A DNA stretch of 64,000 bases. Origin: Streptomyces sp. 840.1. Its GTDB lineage: Bacteria; Actinomycetota; Actinomycetes; Streptomycetales; Streptomycetaceae. Of this stretch, positions 27,277 to 36,292 are shown piece by piece. The stretch covers positions 124,001-188,000 of the forward strand of contig NZ_RJUU01000002.1 in the NCBI RefSeq assembly GCF_003751445.1, in the 5' to 3' direction. A program made the translations under genes and the position numbers. Below the pieces are notes generated by a model, which did not search any database, was not told where the DNA came from, and worked only from the letters and a program-made list of their open reading frames with translations. Every line of letters begins with the position of its first letter. Positions within the stretch are counted from its first letter, which is position 1.

Positions 27277-28536
27277 ATGCCAGGAGTAGCCGAACCCGTC
27301 ATCAACCTCGTCCGGCGCACGACCGAGCCCGTGGCCGCGCAGACCCTGCGCTCCACGGGCGCCGCGGTGATCGCCTATGCCGTGGCGACCGCGACGCTGA
27401 CCGAACCCGCACCGCTGACCGCACCGCTGACCGCGCTGCTCGTCGTCCAGGTCACCCTCTACGCCACCGTCAACATGTCGGTCAAGCGTGTGGTGGCCGT
27501 CATCGTCGGCGTCCTCATCGCGAGCGGCTTCAGCGCCCTGGTCGGCATTTCCTGGTGGAGCCTGGGGCTGACCATCTTCACGGCGCTGATCATCGGCAGA
27601 CTGGTCCGCGTGGACGAGTTCGTCCCCGAGGTGGCGATCAGCGCCATGCTCGTCCTCGGTGTCACCTCGCAAACCGCGCGGTCCACCATGGCGTGGGAGC
27701 GCGTGTACGAGACACTGATCGGCGCCGGTGTGGGGCTGCTGTTCAACCTGCTGTTCGCGCCGCCCGTCTGGGTGCAGACCGCGGGCACGTCCATTGACGG
27801 ACTGGCCCGCGAGATGGGGCAGATGTTCCGCGACCTGGGCAGCGACCTCGCCCGTCCGGTCACCGTCCCGGAGGCGGCCGACCGGCTGCACCGGGCCCGC
27901 CGTCTCGACCACGACATCGTCGAGGTGGACGCCTCCCTGCGGCAGGCCGAGGAAAGCCTCATGTACAACCCGAGGGTGCGGCAGGGGCTGCTTCACCGCG
28001 TGGTGCTGCGCACCGGTCTGGACACGCTGGAGATCTGCGCGGTCGTCGTGCGGGTGCTGTCCAGGACGCTGACCGACCTGGCCAAGGACCGGGGCGACGA
28101 ACCGCTGTTCCCCGCTGAGGTTGCCGTCCACATCACGGAACTGTTCGAACAGATGGCGGGGGCCATCGAAAGCTTCTCGGTGCTCATCACCACCTCGATG
28201 GCCGCCAGCGGGGAGGAGGCGGAGGACCGGCTCGCCGACGCGCTCACCACCAGCCGGATGACCCGCGACCTGGTGGCGGACATGCTGCTGGCCGCCGTCC
28301 AGGAACATCCGAGGAAGTGGCAGTTGCACGGGGCCCTGCTCGCCGAGGTGGACCGGATCCTGGACGAGCTGGACATCGAGAAGCGGGCCGAGCGCCTGGG
28401 CCAGGAACTCGACCGCCGCTCCGCCGAGCTGCACGAGCGCCACCCCCGGCTTCTCACGGTCCGGCGCCGGCTGGGCCTCGTGAAGGGAGCGAGCCGGGAG
28501 AACGGGGAGAAGGGGGCCGAGGCCGAGGCGCGGTGA
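27277..28536 (+). CDS. FUSC-family (aromatic acid exporter-like) membrane protein
   Basis: A 419-residue protein. The N-terminal half has six hydrophobic segments (AQTLRSTGAAVIAYAVATATL, APLTALLVVQVTLYATVNMSVKRVVAVIVG and others), typical of the FUSC / aromatic acid exporter domain. The C-terminal half is a long helical cytoplasmic region that is Leu- and Glu-rich and ends in a charged tail. The ATG at 27277 has GGAAGAAG before it. Function as an efflux protein is inferred from the family. Confidence 0.85.
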   Translation: MPGVAEPVINLVRRTTEPVAAQTLRSTGAAVIAYAVATATLTEPAPLTAPLTALLVVQVTLYATVNMSVKRVVAVIVGVLIASGFSALVGISWWSLGLTIFTALIIGRLVRVDEFVPEVAISAMLVLGVTSQTARSTMAWERVYETLIGAGVGLLFNLLFAPPVWVQTAGTSIDGLAREMGQMFRDLGSDLARPVTVPEAADRLHRARRLDHDIVEVDASLRQAEESLMYNPRVRQGLLHRVVLRTGLDTLEICAVVVRVLSRTLTDLAKDRGDEPLFPAEVAVHITELFEQMAGAIESFSVLITTSMAASGEEAEDRLADALTTSRMTRDLVADMLLAAVQEHPRKWQLHGALLAEVDRILDELDIEKRAERLGQELDRRSAELHERHPRLLTVRRRLGLVKGASRENGEKGAEAEAR

Positions 28537-28542
28537 GCCCGC

Positions 28543-28986
28543 TCAGCCCTGTGGGGCGTCGGGGCCGATGCGCTCGACGACCCGGAACCGCTCGGCGACG
28601 ATCATCGTGTCGTCGTCCACGGTGAACTCGGGGTCGCCGAGCGCGTCCCGCATCTCCTCGCTGTGCCAGAACCGCTCGTGTCCCGCCCGCCACTCGGCGA
28701 CGGACGCGTACCCCTCGCCCTCGTCCAGCGCGTGCTGGAGGCCGACGTCGGCGAGCCGCAGCACCCGCACCCCGGTCACTTCGAGCACCGCGATCTCCCG
28801 CCCGTCCGAGTCGATGAGGGCCGACCGCTCACCGACCGGAGGCAGCTCCTCCTTCTCGATCTCGTACTCCACGAGCAGGCCGGAGGTCGACACCTTGCGC
28901 CCGTCCAGGACCGCGGCGACCAACTGGTCGCGCAGCGGGCCGGGGAAGGCGAGGAGGAAGGGCTTGAGCGCTTCACGGTTCTGCAT
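28543..28986 (-). CDS. ASCH-domain protein
   Basis: A 147-residue soluble protein. LKPFLLAFPGPLRDQLVAAVLDGRKVSTSGLLVEYEIEKEELPPVGERSALIDSDG is the ASCH beta-barrel, and EWRAGHERFWHSEEM continues it. ASCH domains are related to PUA domains and probably bind RNA or modified nucleotides; one group hydrolyses N4-acetylcytidine. The specific activity here is unknown. It converges with the FUSC gene, with 6 bp between the stops. Confidence 0.87.
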   Translation of the reverse strand: MQNREALKPFLLAFPGPLRDQLVAAVLDGRKVSTSGLLVEYEIEKEELPPVGERSALIDSDGREIAVLEVTGVRVLRLADVGLQHALDEGEGYASVAEWRAGHERFWHSEEMRDALGDPEFTVDDDTMIVAERFRVVERIGPDAPQG

Positions 28987-29096
28987 GGCGCAAGTCTGTC
29001 ACCGGCGGTCCGGCCCGGGGGCGGAGAATCTGACGGACCGGTGACGGAGGGCCGCCGCCCCTGGCGTCCGGTGGCGCGGAGTGCTCGAATCGGGGA

Positions 29097-29840
29097 GTGA
29101 ACAGTCCTCCTCCCGGCGCCGGACCCGATCCGGACGCCGTCGGCGCCCCCGTCGGCCGCCGCCTGGTCCTGACGATGCTCGGCCTCGGCGCCGCCGGTCT
29201 CGTCGCCGCACCGGTCCTGCAGAAGACCCTTGAATCCGGCCTCGGCGCGGTCGCCGACAAGGACCCCACCGGGCTGACCGGCCTGCTGCCCAACGGCGGC
29301 GGCTTCCGGTACTACTCGGTGGCCTCCTCCGTACCGTCGAAGGGCGCGGCCGACTACCGGCTGACCGTGGACGGGCTGGTCGACCACCCGGCCACGTACA
29401 CCCTGGACGCCCTGAAGGCGCTGCCGCAGACCCGGACGGTCCGCGATGTGCAGTGCGTGACCGGATGGCGGGTGCCGGAGACCCCGTTCGAGGGCGTACG
29501 GCTCTCGGCGCTGCTGGACGCGGCGGGTGTCCGGCCGGGCGCCAGGGCGATCCGCTTCACCTGCTTCGACGGGACCTACAGCGAGAGCCTCACCCTCGCC
29601 CAGGCCCGCCGTGCGGACGTGATGGTCGCGCTGCGCATGCAGGACAAGCCGGTGCCCCACTCCCACGGTGGCCCGGTCCGGCTCTACGTGGCGCCGATGT
29701 ACTTCTACAAGTCGGCGAAATGGCTCTCCGGGATCACCGTCACGGACGCCGTACGCCCCGGATACTGGGAGGAGCTCGGTTATGACGTCGACGCCTGGGT
29801 CGGCCGGTCCAACGGCCGTGACGACGCCCCCACGGTCTGA
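29097..29840 (+). CDS. Molybdopterin-dependent oxidoreductase (sulfite-oxidase fold)
   Basis: A 247-residue protein with a GTG start. Residues 20-43 (GRRLVLTMLGLGAAGLVAAPVL) are a Tat-like signal or anchor. The sulfite-oxidase-type molybdopterin domain follows, with the molybdenum-ligand Cys120 in RDVQCVTGWRVPE and VPHSHGGPVRLYVAPMYFYKSAKWLSGI. It is overlapped by the cytochrome b gene, so the pair probably forms a membrane-bound oxidoreductase on the outer face, as YedY/MsrP with YedZ/MsrQ or related systems. The substrate is not evident. Confidence 0.9.
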   Translation: MNSPPPGAGPDPDAVGAPVGRRLVLTMLGLGAAGLVAAPVLQKTLESGLGAVADKDPTGLTGLLPNGGGFRYYSVASSVPSKGAADYRLTVDGLVDHPATYTLDALKALPQTRTVRDVQCVTGWRVPETPFEGVRLSALLDAAGVRPGARAIRFTCFDGTYSESLTLAQARRADVMVALRMQDKPVPHSHGGPVRLYVAPMYFYKSAKWLSGITVTDAVRPGYWEELGYDVDAWVGRSNGRDDAPTV

Positions 29841-30474
29841 GGCGTCCGGCCGGGTACGGCGGTTCGGCCGGCCGGTGCGGTGGGTGCACCGCAGCACGGC
29901 GGCGCTGATGCTGACCTGCGTGGCGACGGCCGCCTGCCTGTACGTGCCGCAGCTCGCCGAACTCGTCGGCCGCCGCCTGCTGGTGGTCACCGTGCACGAG
30001 TGGTCCGGGCTGCTGATCCCGGTGCCGCTGCTGGCCGGGCTGGTCTCGCGGGCCGTGCGGGGCGACCTGTCGCGGCTCAACCGCTTCGGGCCGCACGACC
30101 GGACGTGGCTGCTGGCCGTGCGCCGGCGCGACCGCCGGCCCGGCTCCCGGCCCGCCGGGAAGTTCAACGCCGGGCAGAAGCTCTACGCGGCCTGGATCGC
30201 GGGTGCCGTGCTGGTGATGACCGGCACCGGGCTGCTGATGTGGTTCACCGGGCTGGCCCCGCTGATGTGGCGGACCGGTGCCACGTTCGTCCACGACTGG
30301 CTGGCCCTGGCGATCGGCATCGTGCTGGGCGGTCACATCGCCATGGCGTACGCCGACCCGGAGGCACGCCGTGGCATGCGCACCGGGTCGGTCGAGCGAC
30401 GGTGGGCCCGTCGCGAGCACTCGCTGTGGCGGATTCCGGCGGACCCGGCCGGGCCACCGGAGGAGGACCGGTGA
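29782..30474 (+). CDS. Cytochrome b561-type membrane subunit
   Basis: A 230-residue protein with four transmembrane helices. Histidines placed for haem ligation are in VRWVHRSTAAL, LVVTVHEWSGLL, TFVHDWLALAIG and VLGGHIAMAYAD. The ATG at 29782 has GGAGGAG eight bases upstream and overlaps the end of the molybdopterin gene by 59 bases, so both are made together. It should deliver or accept electrons for the molybdoenzyme. The C-terminal part is a charged cytosolic tail. Confidence 0.85.
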   Translation: MTSTPGSAGPTAVTTPPRSEASGRVRRFGRPVRWVHRSTAALMLTCVATAACLYVPQLAELVGRRLLVVTVHEWSGLLIPVPLLAGLVSRAVRGDLSRLNRFGPHDRTWLLAVRRRDRRPGSRPAGKFNAGQKLYAAWIAGAVLVMTGTGLLMWFTGLAPLMWRTGATFVHDWLALAIGIVLGGHIAMAYADPEARRGMRTGSVERRWARREHSLWRIPADPAGPPEEDR

Positions 30475-30507
30475 CCCGTGGCCGCGCCGCGGCGCCGGAC
30501 CGGCCCC

Positions 30508-30682
30508 AGGGCGTGTTTTGAAAGTCCCGTCTTCCCGGCGGCGTCCGGCACGCACGCTCGCGGCGTTGCGGAAATGCCCCAGTAACTCCGCTACGAGACC
30601 ATGTCCGCGCCTTGCGATCGCACGCACCGGACGCCGTCGGCCCGCCCTCCGGGCGGACGACGCTACTTTCAAAACACGCCCT
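30508..30682. mobile_element. MITE-like element, 175 bp, with 18-bp perfect terminal inverted repeats
   Basis: The left end agggcgtgttttgaaagt (30508-30525) is repeated exactly, inverted, at 30665-30682. Similarity continues imperfectly inward: a cggcgtccgg(c/t)(a/g)cg stretch occurs in both arms. No transposase is encoded. The ends resemble those I associate with Streptomyces IS elements of the IS5 group, so a non-autonomous relative is likely. No clear target-site duplication is visible. The right end supplies the last two bases of the gluconate permease stop codon, and the structure may also terminate transcription of two convergent genes. Confidence 0.75.
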
Positions 30683-32078
30683 AGAGGATCAGCGACAGCA
30701 GCAGGATGAAGACCAGCGAGACGACGGAGATGATCGTCTCCATCACCGACCAGGTCTTCACCGTCTGGCCGACGTCCATGCCGAAGTACTCCTTCACCAG
30801 CCAGAACCCGGCGTCGTTGACATGGCTGAAGAAGAGCGAGCCCGCGCCGACGGCCAGCACCAGCAGGGCGACGTGCGAGGTCGACATGTCGGCCGCCAAC
30901 GGGGCGACCAGACCGGCCGCCGAGATGGTGGCGACGGTCGCGGAGCCGGTCGCGAGGCGGATCGCCACGGCGATCAGCCAGCCGAGCAGCAGTGCGGGGA
31001 TCGACCAGCTCTCGGAGAAGTCCAGGATCATCTGGCCCACACCGGCGTCGATCAGGGTCTGCTTGAAGCCGCCGCCCGCGCCCACGATCAGCAGCACACC
31101 GGCGATCGGGGCCAGCGACTTCTCGACGGTGGAGGAGAGCCGGCCCTTGGTGAACCCGGCCGCCCGGCCAAGGGTGAACATGGCGACGATGACGGCCGCC
31201 AGCAGCGCGATCAGCGGCGAGCCGATCACGTCGGTGACCCGCTGGACACCCTGCTCGGGGTCGTCCACGACGATGTCGACGAGTGCCTTGACCAGCATCA
31301 GGACGACGGGCAGCAGGATCGTCGCCAGCGTGGCGCCGAAGCTGGGCCGGCGGTCCAGGTCCTCGGACGGGCGCTGCGGGATCATCTTCTCCGGCGCCTT
31401 GATGTCCACCCAGCGGGCGGCGAAGCGCGAGAAGACCGGACCGGCGAGGATCACCGTCGGGATCGCGACCACCACACCGAGGGCCAGCGTGACACCGAGG
31501 TTGGCGCCGAGGGCGTCGATCGCCACCAGCGGGCCGGGGTGCGGGGGAATGAGCCCATGCATCACGGAGAGGCCGGCCAGGGCCGGGATGCCGATCCGCA
31601 TCAGGGAGTAGTTGCCGCGCTTGGCGACGAGCAGCACCACCGGGATCATCAGGACGATCCCGACCTCGAAGAACAGCGGCAGGCCGATGATCGAGGCGAT
31701 CAGGACCATCGCCCAGGGCATGGCCCGCTTGCTGGTCCGCGCGAGGATGGTGTCGACGATCTGGTCCGCGCCGCCGGAGTCCGCGAGGAGCTTGCCCAGG
31801 ATCGCGCCGAGCGCGATGAGGACGCCGACGCCCGCGACGGTCGAGCCGAGGCCCGCGGTGAAACTCGCGATCGTCTTCGCCGGCGCGGCGCCGGCGAACG
31901 AGCCGAGCGCCAGCGAGCCGATGGTCAGCGCGAGGAACGCGTGCATCTTGAACTTGGTGATGAGCAGGACGATGACGGCGATGCCCGCCAGGACGGCGAT
32001 GCCCAACTGGGCGTTGCCGGCCGAGGTGATCGGTTCGACGGCGTCCGCTGCCAGCGTCTCGACGCTGAGACTGGTCAC
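30681..32078 (-). CDS. gntP: Gluconate:H+ symporter, GntP family
   Basis: A 465-residue permease with about 12 hydrophobic helices. FGATLATILLPVVLML, GLIPPHPGPLVAIDALGANLGVTLALG and GSATVATISAAGLVAPL are GntP hallmarks. GTG at 32078 follows AAGGATCATCACC. It lies 11 bp after gluconokinase, and both are probably controlled by the divergent GntR regulator. The C-terminal stop TAG is made from one chromosomal base plus the terminus of the MITE-like element, so the original end may have been slightly different. Confidence 0.92.
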   Translation of the reverse strand: MTSLSVETLAADAVEPITSAGNAQLGIAVLAGIAVIVLLITKFKMHAFLALTIGSLALGSFAGAAPAKTIASFTAGLGSTVAGVGVLIALGAILGKLLADSGGADQIVDTILARTSKRAMPWAMVLIASIIGLPLFFEVGIVLMIPVVLLVAKRGNYSLMRIGIPALAGLSVMHGLIPPHPGPLVAIDALGANLGVTLALGVVVAIPTVILAGPVFSRFAARWVDIKAPEKMIPQRPSEDLDRRPSFGATLATILLPVVLMLVKALVDIVVDDPEQGVQRVTDVIGSPLIALLAAVIVAMFTLGRAAGFTKGRLSSTVEKSLAPIAGVLLIVGAGGGFKQTLIDAGVGQMILDFSESWSIPALLLGWLIAVAIRLATGSATVATISAAGLVAPLAADMSTSHVALLVLAVGAGSLFFSHVNDAGFWLVKEYFGMDVGQTVKTWSVMETIISVVSLVFILLLSLIL

Positions 32079-32089
32079 GGTGATGATCC

Positions 32090-32599
32090 TTAGCTGTCCA
32101 GCCGGCGCAGTGCCGCGACGGCTCGCTGGGTGATTTCCTCGGGCGTGCCGGACACATCCACGGCGACGCCTGCCTCGTCGTCCTCCAGGGGCTGGAGGGT
32201 GGCGAACTGGGAGTCGAGGAGTGCGGTCGGCATGAAGTGGCCCTTGCGGTCCGCCATCCGCTCCTCGATCAGGGACCGTTCCCCGGTCAGGTGGAGGAAC
32301 ACGGCACCGGGGGCCTCGCCGCGCAGCCGGTCGCGGTAGACCCGCTTCAGGGCGGAGCTGCTGACCACGCCGCCGAGCCCGGCCCGGCCGTGCGCCCACT
32401 GCCCGATCGCATCCAGCCAGGGCCACCGGTCGGCATCCTCCAGCGGGGTGCCGGCCGACATCTTGGCGATGTTCGCGGGGGGATGGAAGTCGTCGCCCTC
32501 GGCGTACGGAACGCCCAGTGCGGCGGCGAGCAGGGGACCGATCGTGGTCTTGCCGGTCCCTGCCACGCCCATCACCACGACGACGTGGGGGGTGCTCAT
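32090..32599 (-). CDS. gntK: Gluconokinase
   Basis: A 169-residue P-loop kinase. Walker A VVVMGVAGTGKTTIGPLLA (residues 7-25), GDDFHPPANIAKMSAGTPLEDADRWPWLDAI and RVYRDRLRG are typical GntK sequence. It phosphorylates gluconate to 6-phosphogluconate. The ATG at 32599 is preceded by GAGGCACCGCA. It is the first gene of a two-gene operon with the permease, divergent to the GntR gene. Confidence 0.94.
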   Translation of the reverse strand: MSTPHVVVVMGVAGTGKTTIGPLLAAALGVPYAEGDDFHPPANIAKMSAGTPLEDADRWPWLDAIGQWAHGRAGLGGVVSSSALKRVYRDRLRGEAPGAVFLHLTGERSLIEERMADRKGHFMPTALLDSQFATLQPLEDDEAGVAVDVSGTPEEITQRAVAALRRLDS

Positions 32600-32668
32600 T
32601 GCGGTGCCTCGCTGTTCTCTTCGATGTCTTCCTCGACATCGGTCCGTCGCGCTACTGAAACCCATACA

Positions 32669-32705
32669 TACGACTTATTCAAGATGCTGTGACATAAACG
32701 TCGTA
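32669..32705. promoter_or_regulatory. Candidate GntR operators in the gntK/gntR divergent region
   Basis: Two similar AT-rich elements, tacgacttattc at 32669-32680 and the region gtcgtacttaatg from 32700, face each other: tacgac is the exact inverse of gtcgta. They lie between two divergent genes, gntK and gntR. Binding by the GntR regulator is inference. Confidence 0.5.
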
Positions 32706-32742
32706 CTTAATGTTCCCGCGAGGGTCCCCGTACCCTTGGCTC

Positions 32743-33444
32743 ATGACCACACAGGGCCAGGGGCTGCATACACATGTGCTGGACACCCTGGGTCTGGAGA
32801 TCGCCGCGGGTGAGCACCTGCCCGGTCAGGTGCTGCGCACCGACGAGCTGGCCCAGCGCTTCGACGTCTCGCGCACGGTCGTGCGTGAGGTGATCCGCGT
32901 CCTGGAGTCCATGCACCTGGTCGAGTCCCGGCGCCGGGTCGGCGTGACCGTACGGCCGACCGAGGAGTGGAACGTCTACGACCCGCAGGTCATCCGCTGG
33001 CGGCTGGCCGGCGCCGACCGGCCGCGCCAGCTGCGCTCACTGACGGTGCTGCGCTCGGCGATCGAGCCGGTCGCCGCCTCGCTGGCCGCCCGCCACGCCA
33101 CCCCCGACCAGTGCGCGCAGCTCACCGAACGGGCCCTCGGCATGGTCGCCACCTCGCGCGGCCAGCAGCTGGAGGGCTACCTCGAACACGACATCGCCTT
33201 CCACCGGATCGTCCTCAACGCCTCCGGCAACGAGATGTTCGCCCGCCTCGGGGACGTGGTCGCGGAGGTCCTGGCGGGCCGCACCCACCACCAGGTGATG
33301 TTCGAGGACCCCGACCCGGCGGCCGTCACCCTCCACGTCCGGCTCGCGGAAGCGGTCCGCGAGGGCGACGCGGCACAGGCGGAGCGGCTCACGAAGGAGA
33401 TCGCCGTGGGCGCCCTGCACGAACTCGACGTACTCGCGCCCTGA
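32743..33444 (+). CDS. gntR: GntR-family (FadR subfamily) regulator of the gluconate genes
   Basis: A 233-residue regulator. The winged helix includes [48 protein letters not shown]. The FadR-type all-helical C-terminal domain follows, with His-rich metal/ligand residues ([16 protein letters not shown] and HVRLAEAV). The ATG at 32743 is chosen because GAGGG is upstream and family similarity begins there. Divergent position and known biology of GntR make gluconate or 6-phosphogluconate the probable effector. Confidence 0.88.
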   Translation: MTTQGQGLHTHVLDTLGLEIAAGEHLPGQVLRTDELAQRFDVSRTVVREVIRVLESMHLVESRRRVGVTVRPTEEWNVYDPQVIRWRLAGADRPRQLRSLTVLRSAIEPVAASLAARHATPDQCAQLTERALGMVATSRGQQLEGYLEHDIAFHRIVLNASGNEMFARLGDVVAEVLAGRTHHQVMFEDPDPAAVTLHVRLAEAVREGDAAQAERLTKEIAVGALHELDVLAP

Positions 33445-33447
33445 CCC

Positions 33448-33467
33448 GGACGCCCCGCAGGGCGTCC
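33448..33467 (+). terminator. Hairpin after gntR
   Basis: Perfect 8-bp arms ggacgccc and gggcgtcc with a 4-base loop begin four bases after the gntR stop codon. No T-tract follows, as is common in this genus. Confidence 0.65.
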
Positions 33468-33529
33468 CCGCGGGGATACGGTTGTCGGTGATCGATCTCA
33501 GTGAAAGTCGGGAAAGGGAGACCACGGGA

Positions 33530-34615
33530 ATGGCGCAGCAGGTACAAGGGGTCATCGCACCGGGAAAGAACGAGCCGGTCCGGGTCGAGACGATCGTGAT
33601 CCCGGACCCCGGCCCCGGTGAGGCCGTGGTGAAGATTCAGGCGTGCGGTGTGTGCCACACCGATCTGCACTACAAGCAGGGCGGCATCAACGACGAGTTC
33701 CCCTTCCTCCTCGGCCACGAGGCCGCAGGTGTCGTGGAGTCCGTCGGCGAGGGCGTAACGGACGTCGAACCGGGCGACTTCGTCGTCCTCAACTGGCGCG
33801 CGGTGTGCGGACAGTGCCGCGCCTGTCTGCGCGGCCGCCCCTGGTACTGCTTCGACACCCACAACGCCAAGCAGAAGATGACCCTGCTCGACGGCACGGA
33901 GCTGTCGCCCGCACTCGGCATCGGCGCCTTCGCGGAGAAGACCCTGGTCGCCTCCGGCCAGTGCACCAAGGTCGACCCCGAGGTCGCCCCGGCCGTCGCC
34001 GGACTCCTGGGCTGCGGCGTGATGGCGGGCATCGGCGCCGCCATCAACACCGGCCAGGTCGGCCGGGGCGACTCCGTCGCCGTCATCGGCTGCGGCGGCG
34101 TCGGTGACGCGGCGATCGCCGGTGCCCGGCTGGCCGGAGCGGCGAAGATCATCGCCGTCGACATCGACGACCGCAAGCTGGAGACGGCGAAGAAGATGGG
34201 TGCCACGCACTCCGTCAACTCCCGCACCCAGGACCCGGTCGAGGCCATCCGCGCGCTCACCGGCGGCAACGGCGCCGACGTCGTCATCGAGGCGGTCGGC
34301 CGCCCGGAGACGTACAAGCAGGCGTTCTACGCCCGCGATCTCGCCGGCACCGTCGTCCTGGTCGGCGTCCCCACCCCGGAGATGCAGCTCGAACTCCCGC
34401 TCCTGGACGTCTTCGGGCGCGGCGGCTCGCTCAAGTCCTCCTGGTACGGCGACTGCCTGCCCTCGCGCGACTTCCCGATGCTCATCGACCTGCACCAGCA
34501 GGGCCGCATCGACCTCGGCGCGTTCGTCACCGAGACCATCGCGCTCGGCGACATCGAGCAGGCCTTCGCCCGGATGCACGACGGCGACGTCCTGCGCTCG
34601 GTGGTGGTGCTCTGA
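33530..34615 (+). CDS. mscR: S-(hydroxymethyl)mycothiol dehydrogenase
   Basis: A 361-residue zinc alcohol dehydrogenase that oxidises the formaldehyde-mycothiol adduct with NAD. Catalytic zinc ligands are in [10 protein letters not shown] and GHEAAG. The structural zinc loop is [15 protein letters not shown], and the Rossmann motif is [44 protein letters not shown] is characteristic of the mycothiol form. ATG at 33530 follows GGGAG. Its stop shares a base with the start of the metallohydrolase gene, an arrangement conserved in actinobacteria. Confidence 0.93.
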   Translation: MAQQVQGVIAPGKNEPVRVETIVIPDPGPGEAVVKIQACGVCHTDLHYKQGGINDEFPFLLGHEAAGVVESVGEGVTDVEPGDFVVLNWRAVCGQCRACLRGRPWYCFDTHNAKQKMTLLDGTELSPALGIGAFAEKTLVASGQCTKVDPEVAPAVAGLLGCGVMAGIGAAINTGQVGRGDSVAVIGCGGVGDAAIAGARLAGAAKIIAVDIDDRKLETAKKMGATHSVNSRTQDPVEAIRALTGGNGADVVIEAVGRPETYKQAFYARDLAGTVVLVGVPTPEMQLELPLLDVFGRGGSLKSSWYGDCLPSRDFPMLIDLHQQGRIDLGAFVTETIALGDIEQAFARMHDGDVLRSVVVL

Positions 34616-35244
34616 TGACCGCCCGCATCGACCACCTCGTCACCTCCGGCACCTTCGCCCTCGACGGCGGCGAATGGGACGTCGACAACAACGTCTGGAT
34701 CGTCGGTGACGACACCGAGGCCGTCGTCATCGACGCCGCCCACGACGCGGCCGCCATCGAGGCCGCGCTGAACGGCCGTACGCTGCGCGCCATCATCTGC
34801 ACCCACGCGCACAACGACCACATCGACGCGGCCCCGGCGCTCGCCGAGGCCACCGGCGCGCCGATCCTGCTGCACCCCGACGACCTGCCGCTGTGGAAGC
34901 AGACCCACCCGGACCGGGCCCCCGACGGTGAACTGGCCGACGGCCAGGAACTGACCGTCGCCGGTACCACCCTCAAGGTGCTGCACACGCCGGGGCACGC
35001 CCCGGGCGCCGTCTGCCTGTACGCCCCCGGGCTGTCCACCGTCTTCACCGGTGACACGCTCTTCCAGGGCGGGCCCGGCGCCACCGGACGCTCGTTCTCC
35101 CACTTCCCGACGATCGTCGCCTCGATCAGGGACCGGCTGCTCGCCCTCGACCCGGACACCGCCGTCCGCACCGGGCACGGCGACTCCACCACCATCGGCG
35201 CTGAGGCCCCGCACCTGGACGAATGGATCGCCCGCGGCCACTGA
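34615..35244 (+). CDS. MBL-fold hydrolase, probable S-formylmycothiol hydrolase
   Basis: A 209-residue metallo-beta-lactamase-fold protein. The metal motif THAHNDHID (HxHxDH), GHAPGAV and FTGDTLFQGG are in order, and a C-terminal GHGDSTT supplies the last His. Translationally coupled to mscR. By context it should hydrolyse S-formylmycothiol to formate and mycothiol, completing formaldehyde detoxification; this step is inferred from conserved linkage, not from the sequence. Confidence 0.88.
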   Translation: MTARIDHLVTSGTFALDGGEWDVDNNVWIVGDDTEAVVIDAAHDAAAIEAALNGRTLRAIICTHAHNDHIDAAPALAEATGAPILLHPDDLPLWKQTHPDRAPDGELADGQELTVAGTTLKVLHTPGHAPGAVCLYAPGLSTVFTGDTLFQGGPGATGRSFSHFPTIVASIRDRLLALDPDTAVRTGHGDSTTIGAEAPHLDEWIARGH

Positions 35245-35255
35245 GCCCGGGAGAT

Positions 35256-36263
35256 TCACCCCTGCGGCCACGCGGAGAGCCGCAGCCCGCTCTCGAAGCG
35301 GCGCGGCTCTCCCGTGACCGGATCGGTGAACTCCAGCGCCCGCGCCAGCAGTTGGAGCGGGCGCGACCAGTCGTCCGGCGCCCCCTCCGCCTCGACCACC
35401 GGGTAGACCGGGTCGTTGACGAGCGGCAGCCCCAGGCTGTTCATATGGACCCGCAGCTGGTGCGTCCGCCCGGTGGCGGGCAGCAGCCGGTAGCGCCCGA
35501 GCCCCTCCCGGTGCTCCAGCAGCTCGATCCGGCTCTCGCTGTTCGGCTCGCCCGGCTCCTCACGGGCGGCGATCACCCCGCGCTCCTTCACGATCAGGCT
35601 GCGCACGGTGCGCGGGAAGCCGAGCCGCGCGTTGTACGGCGCCACCGCCTCGTACTCCTTGCGCACCAGGCGGTCCCGGAACAGCGTCTGGTACGCGCCC
35701 CGCTCCTGCGGCCGCACCACGAACAGCACCAGCCCCGCCGTCAGCCGGTCCAGCCGGTGCGCGGGCTGGAGCAGGGGAAGGCCCAGCTCGCGGCGGAGCC
35801 GGGCCACCGCCGTCTGCGTGATGTGCCGGCCGCGCGGCGTCGTCGCCAGGAAGTGCGGCTTGTCCGCGACGACCAGGTGCTCGTCCCGGTACGCGACCCC
35901 GACCGGGAACGGCACCGGCTCCTCCGGCGCGAAGTCCCGGTGGAACCAGAGGTACCGGCCCGCCTCGTAACGCTCCCGGCCCGCCACCGGGCCCCGGGCC
36001 GAGACGAACCGGCCGGCCGCGAGCATGGCGTCGACCCGGCCCGCGCCGATCGCGCCGCCGAACCGCTCCAGCAGATGATCACGCACCGTCGGCCACTGCC
36101 CGCCGGGGTCCTCCGGGAGCCGCACCCGCACCGGATCGATCCCGTCACGCTGCGGCAACGGCGACGGAGGAGGCTTTGCGCGCCCCCTCACCGGGGCCCG
36201 CCCGGTGCCCGGGTGCTGGTTCTCATGGTGCGGAGAATCCTTCCACAGCGGACGGGCCCGCAC
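35256..36263 (-). CDS. RluA-family RNA pseudouridine synthase
   Basis: A protein of up to 335 residues. The catalytic motif HRLDRLTAGLVLFV contains the essential Asp, and VAYRDEHLVVADKPHFLATTP and LPATGRTHQLRVHMNSLGLPLVNDPVY are classic RluA/RluC blocks. An S4-like N-terminal part (LLERFGGAIGAGRVDAMLAAGRFVSARG) may help bind RNA. The start is uncertain: GTG at 36263, or a later GTG at 36191 which would remove 24 residues of low-complexity sequence. The RNA target is not deducible. Confidence 0.88.
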   Translation of the reverse strand: MRARPLWKDSPHHENQHPGTGRAPVRGRAKPPPSPLPQRDGIDPVRVRLPEDPGGQWPTVRDHLLERFGGAIGAGRVDAMLAAGRFVSARGPVAGRERYEAGRYLWFHRDFAPEEPVPFPVGVAYRDEHLVVADKPHFLATTPRGRHITQTAVARLRRELGLPLLQPAHRLDRLTAGLVLFVVRPQERGAYQTLFRDRLVRKEYEAVAPYNARLGFPRTVRSLIVKERGVIAAREEPGEPNSESRIELLEHREGLGRYRLLPATGRTHQLRVHMNSLGLPLVNDPVYPVVEAEGAPDDWSRPLQLLARALEFTDPVTGEPRRFESGLRLSAWPQG

Positions 36264-36292
36264 GTCGGCGGGGCTCGCCCGGCGCGCGCCCC

